Notes under the pieces: generated by a model
The model's database searches: none
Told to the model about the DNA's origin: nothing
The model's input: the letters and a program-made list of their open reading frames with translations, nothing else
Part shown: positions 62,179-64,000 of the stretch, one piece after another
Layout of the letters: each line of letters opens with the position of its first letter
Numbering within the stretch: position 1 is the stretch's first letter
From: UBA5072 sp963822145
GTDB lineage: Bacteria > Bacteroidota > Bacteroidia > Bacteroidales > UBA10428
DNA: 64,000 nucleotides
Direction: 5' to 3'
Assembly (NCBI GenBank): GCA_963822145.1
Contig: CAWGGG010000003.1
Location: forward strand, 141,010 to 205,009
Translations under genes and position numbers: made by a program

Positions 62179-63682
62179 GATCGGTATTTTTGATGGCAGC
62201 ATCTGTGTGGGAGCCGGGGTATTGACAGCTGTGCTGAACGGCACCAATTACTTTGAGATCAGGGTGAGTCGCGACGATCCCGAAACACCTGCTGCCGACG
62301 GATACACGACCGGCCACCAGGCTACATTCAGACTCTGGGACGCCAGTGAACAAAGGGAGATTTCTGACTGTGACATTACCTACCTGATCGGCGATAATAC
62401 CTTCGACATCGGCGCTTCCTGCTGGTACCAGATCGGTGGTACATCCAGGGCTGACCAGACGATTTCGTTGACAAACGGCTGGAACATTTTCTCACTGGAC
62501 GTGGTTCCCGACAACATCGCTATGATGAGCCTGGTGCAATCCCTGATCGATGAGGGCAGTCTGGTTAAAATACAGGACGAGACCGGTGCCGCTATCGAAC
62601 CCATGCCCATGAACATGGGTTGGATCGACAACATACACAACTGGAGCGTCACAGAAGGATACAAAATAAGAGTCAATCAGACTACTTCTTTAACTGTTAG
62701 TGGCGCACCTATCAATGATCCGCTAGACATACCCCTTTCCCTCGGCTGGAACATCATCAGCTATCCATTCTCCTCTCCACAGGCAGCCATGACGGCCCTT
62801 CAGGGACTGATCAATGCGAACAACCTGATGAAAGTCCAGGACGAAACCGGTGCCGCCATCGAACCCATGCCCCTGAACATGGGATGGATCAACAACATTG
62901 GAGATTTTGAATCCGGCGAAGGTTATAAAGTCAGGGTGGCCGCTAGCAGCACACTCACCGTCAACCCGCCGGTTTCAGGAGGCCTGAAATCAGCCAAACC
63001 TTTAGGGAGTGTTCCCCAGCATTTCAAAAAAACCTGGGAAGGGAACGGATACGATCACATGAACGTTTATCTGATGGTTACCTCCAATGATTTATCTGCT
63101 CTCCAGCCCGGCGACGAGATCGCTGTGTATGACGGACCATTATGCGTGGGTGCGACTGTATTCCAGAATCAGCATCAGCATCAGAATCTGCTTTCTGTCT
63201 CCGTTTCGAGCGACGACCCGTCCACAGATTTCATTGACGGCTTCACTGCCGGGAATACCATGAGTTTCAAAGTCTGGAGGACTGCTGACAATACTGAGAT
63301 CACCCTGGGGTCCGTTGACTTTCTTCCTGGATATTCCGGGGTATTTGAACCGTTAGGAACTTCGGTAGCCGGATTGAGCCTGGAAGGCACTGGAATGAAT
63401 TCCTGGACGACCTCTCTGGGTGACAATTATCCGAATCCTTTCAGCGCGGAAACTACAATTCCATACACTGTGGGAGAAGCTGCGCCAGTTGATCTGGCCA
63501 TTTATGATGTGCTGGGACAACGTGTAACCACCCTGGTCAGGACCACACGGGAACCCGGCTCCTATACAGTTACCTGGGATGGTGCCAATAACAGGCAGGA
63601 AAAGGTCAAGGCGGGAATTTACTTCTGCAGGATGGTGTCTGGCAATAAAGTATTAGTGAAGACCATTGAGGTCATTGACTAA
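62129..63682 (+). CDS. T9SS-exported propeller protein, C-terminal part (frameshifted)
   Basis: 517 residues as read from an in-frame ATG that lies within the upstream frame; the true product is probably fused to the previous entry (about 1609 residues in total). It holds KIDGVDMQPGDEIGIFDGSI (a GDEI domain), two WNIFS-type repeats (GWNIFSLDVVPDNIAMMSLV and GWNIISYPFSSPQAAMTALQ, each with KVQDETGAAIEPMP), a second GDEIAVYDG domain, and a T9SS type A sorting domain (LGDNYPNPFSAETTIPYTVG, IYDVLGQRVTTLV, KAGIYFCRMVSG). The C-terminal residue pattern KVLVKTIEVID fits cleavage and anchoring by PorU-like sortase; by inference. Confidence 0.88.
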   Translation: MPCRRKIDGVDMQPGDEIGIFDGSICVGAGVLTAVLNGTNYFEIRVSRDDPETPAADGYTTGHQATFRLWDASEQREISDCDITYLIGDNTFDIGASCWYQIGGTSRADQTISLTNGWNIFSLDVVPDNIAMMSLVQSLIDEGSLVKIQDETGAAIEPMPMNMGWIDNIHNWSVTEGYKIRVNQTTSLTVSGAPINDPLDIPLSLGWNIISYPFSSPQAAMTALQGLINANNLMKVQDETGAAIEPMPLNMGWINNIGDFESGEGYKVRVAASSTLTVNPPVSGGLKSAKPLGSVPQHFKKTWEGNGYDHMNVYLMVTSNDLSALQPGDEIAVYDGPLCVGATVFQNQHQHQNLLSVSVSSDDPSTDFIDGFTAGNTMSFKVWRTADNTEITLGSVDFLPGYSGVFEPLGTSVAGLSLEGTGMNSWTTSLGDNYPNPFSAETTIPYTVGEAAPVDLAIYDVLGQRVTTLVRTTREPGSYTVTWDGANNRQEKVKAGIYFCRMVSGNKVLVKTIEVID

Positions 63683-63718
63683 AGAATAATATCAAAATCC
63701 TGCAATAATATAACTCCA

Positions 63719-63753
63719 CCGGGGCTTACCATGAATCTAATGATAAGCCCCGG
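63719..63753. terminator. Perfect hairpin after the second secreted protein
   Basis: CCGGGGCTTA (63719-63728) pairs with TAAGCCCCGG (63744-63753), extended by CAT/ATG. No T-run follows, so either a weak terminator or part of the repeat element just downstream. Confidence 0.5.
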
Positions 63754-63826
63754 CGGGGCGATATTATGGTAGCATGAGGTGACCTTTCTGCAACCAAAGC
63801 CCTGTAGGGGCGGCATTATGGTTAAA
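63747..63826. repeat. Two copies of a GGGGCG-ATTATGGT element
   Basis: GCCCCGGCGGGGCGATATTA, then TGGTAGCA (63747-63774), and GCCCTGTAGGGGCGGCATTA, then TGGTTAAA (63799-63826). They share CC-N4-GGGGCG-NNATTATGGT. The 307-bp gap 63683-63989 holds this, the hairpin and the copy-3 promoter, and nothing gene-like. I believe similar elements recur in Bacteroidota genomes, from memory. Confidence 0.65.
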
Positions 63827-63893
63827 ATCCTCCGATTCTGTGTTTTGTATTTCAATAAATCACAAATACCATTTTCCAAAATAATCCATAAAA

Positions 63894-63940
63894 TACCACT
63901 TTGGGTGTATTGACGCATGATAAAACTATAATTACTTTTA
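63894..63940 (+). promoter_or_regulatory. Box-promoter module, copy 3
   Basis: TACCACTTTGGGTGTA (63894-63909), TTG (63910-63912), then 20 nt, then TACTTTTA (63933-63940), TAACCGACCC. Same geometry as copies 1 and 2. The leader to the start codon (63990) aligns with the copy-2 leader (GAACCATAAC, CTAACC, CTTTCATG). Confidence 0.75.
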
Positions 63941-63989
63941 TAACCGACCCTATATTCGAACCTGAACCATAACCTAACCCGGATCTTTC

Positions 63990-64000
63990 ATGCATGTGAA
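63990..64000 (+). CDS. Start of a third gene in the regulon, cut by the window edge
   Basis: Only ATG CAT GTG is visible. The call rests on position: the ATG ends a CTTTCATG leader that aligns with the leader of the second secreted-protein gene, 49 nt after the -7 element of promoter copy 3. The product cannot be seen; a further T9SS-type secreted protein is predicted. Confidence 0.5.

Overview
The window reads as chromosome from a member of the Bacteroidota, most likely an uncultured Bacteroidales-like lineage. Evidence: substrates with type IX secretion (T9SS) C-terminal sorting domains, a T9SS plug-domain protein, a complete Na+-translocating NADH:quinone reductase operon with apbE, tandem Skp/OmpH genes behind bamA, a korAB pair without a ferredoxin subunit, and promoters of the TTG / TAnnTTTG type. 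No rRNA, tRNA, integrase, transposase or CRISPR array was seen.

Layout. Positions 1-15126 are core genes: alaS, two tandem M23 endopeptidases, a MerR regulator, a Nif3-like protein, a coiled-coil zinc-ribbon protein, two outer-membrane beta-barrel proteins, then an envelope cluster uppS-bamA-skp-skp, murI and a gamma-carbonic-anhydrase-like protein. Positions 15438-25591 hold korAB, an unusual receiver plus ATP-grasp protein related to PEP synthase, a tandem universal stress protein, a carotenoid-type desaturase/synthase pair and a small lipoprotein. Positions 25805-32109 carry lemA with two TPM-domain genes, a CapA-like protein, nadK, a CBS protein, pdxJ and an alpha/beta hydrolase. Positions 32123-39002 are nqrABCDEF-apbE on the minus strand. 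Positions 39222-43053 hold the T9SS plug-domain protein and a family-2 glycoside hydrolase whose signal-peptide end is decayed.

The accessory part is 43177-64000. A small PAS-LuxR regulator gene, split by a frameshift, is followed by three copies of one promoter module (43881-43927, 58754-58800, 63894-63940). Each copy has an inverted-repeat box TACCmCTTwrGGTGTA, an abutting TTG -33 element and a TAyTTTTA -7 element, with the same spacing to the base. They precede a truncated CARDB protein plus a 4705-residue secreted protein; a second secreted protein of about 1609 residues, split by a single-base frameshift; and a third gene whose first codons lie at the window edge. The two large proteins share a modular exoprotein plan: beta-helix, Ig-like, CBM9-like, CARDB, seven-bladed Reg_prop propeller, WNIFS repeats and T9SS sorting domain. 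The giant adds a subtilisin-like protease, a LamG domain and nine tandem modules of about 207 residues. I read this as a locally regulated regulon of T9SS-exported surface or matrix proteins; it is the most interesting part of the window.

Intergenic spaces carry several families of short-period repeats: 9-nt CAACAATCA-like, 7-nt GTCCCTY, 7-nt GAAGATS, a 22-nt TTCGACTCCGCTCAGGATGACA-type hairpin and a GGGGCG-ATTATGGT element. Several sit directly at stop codons or run into the ends of reading frames.
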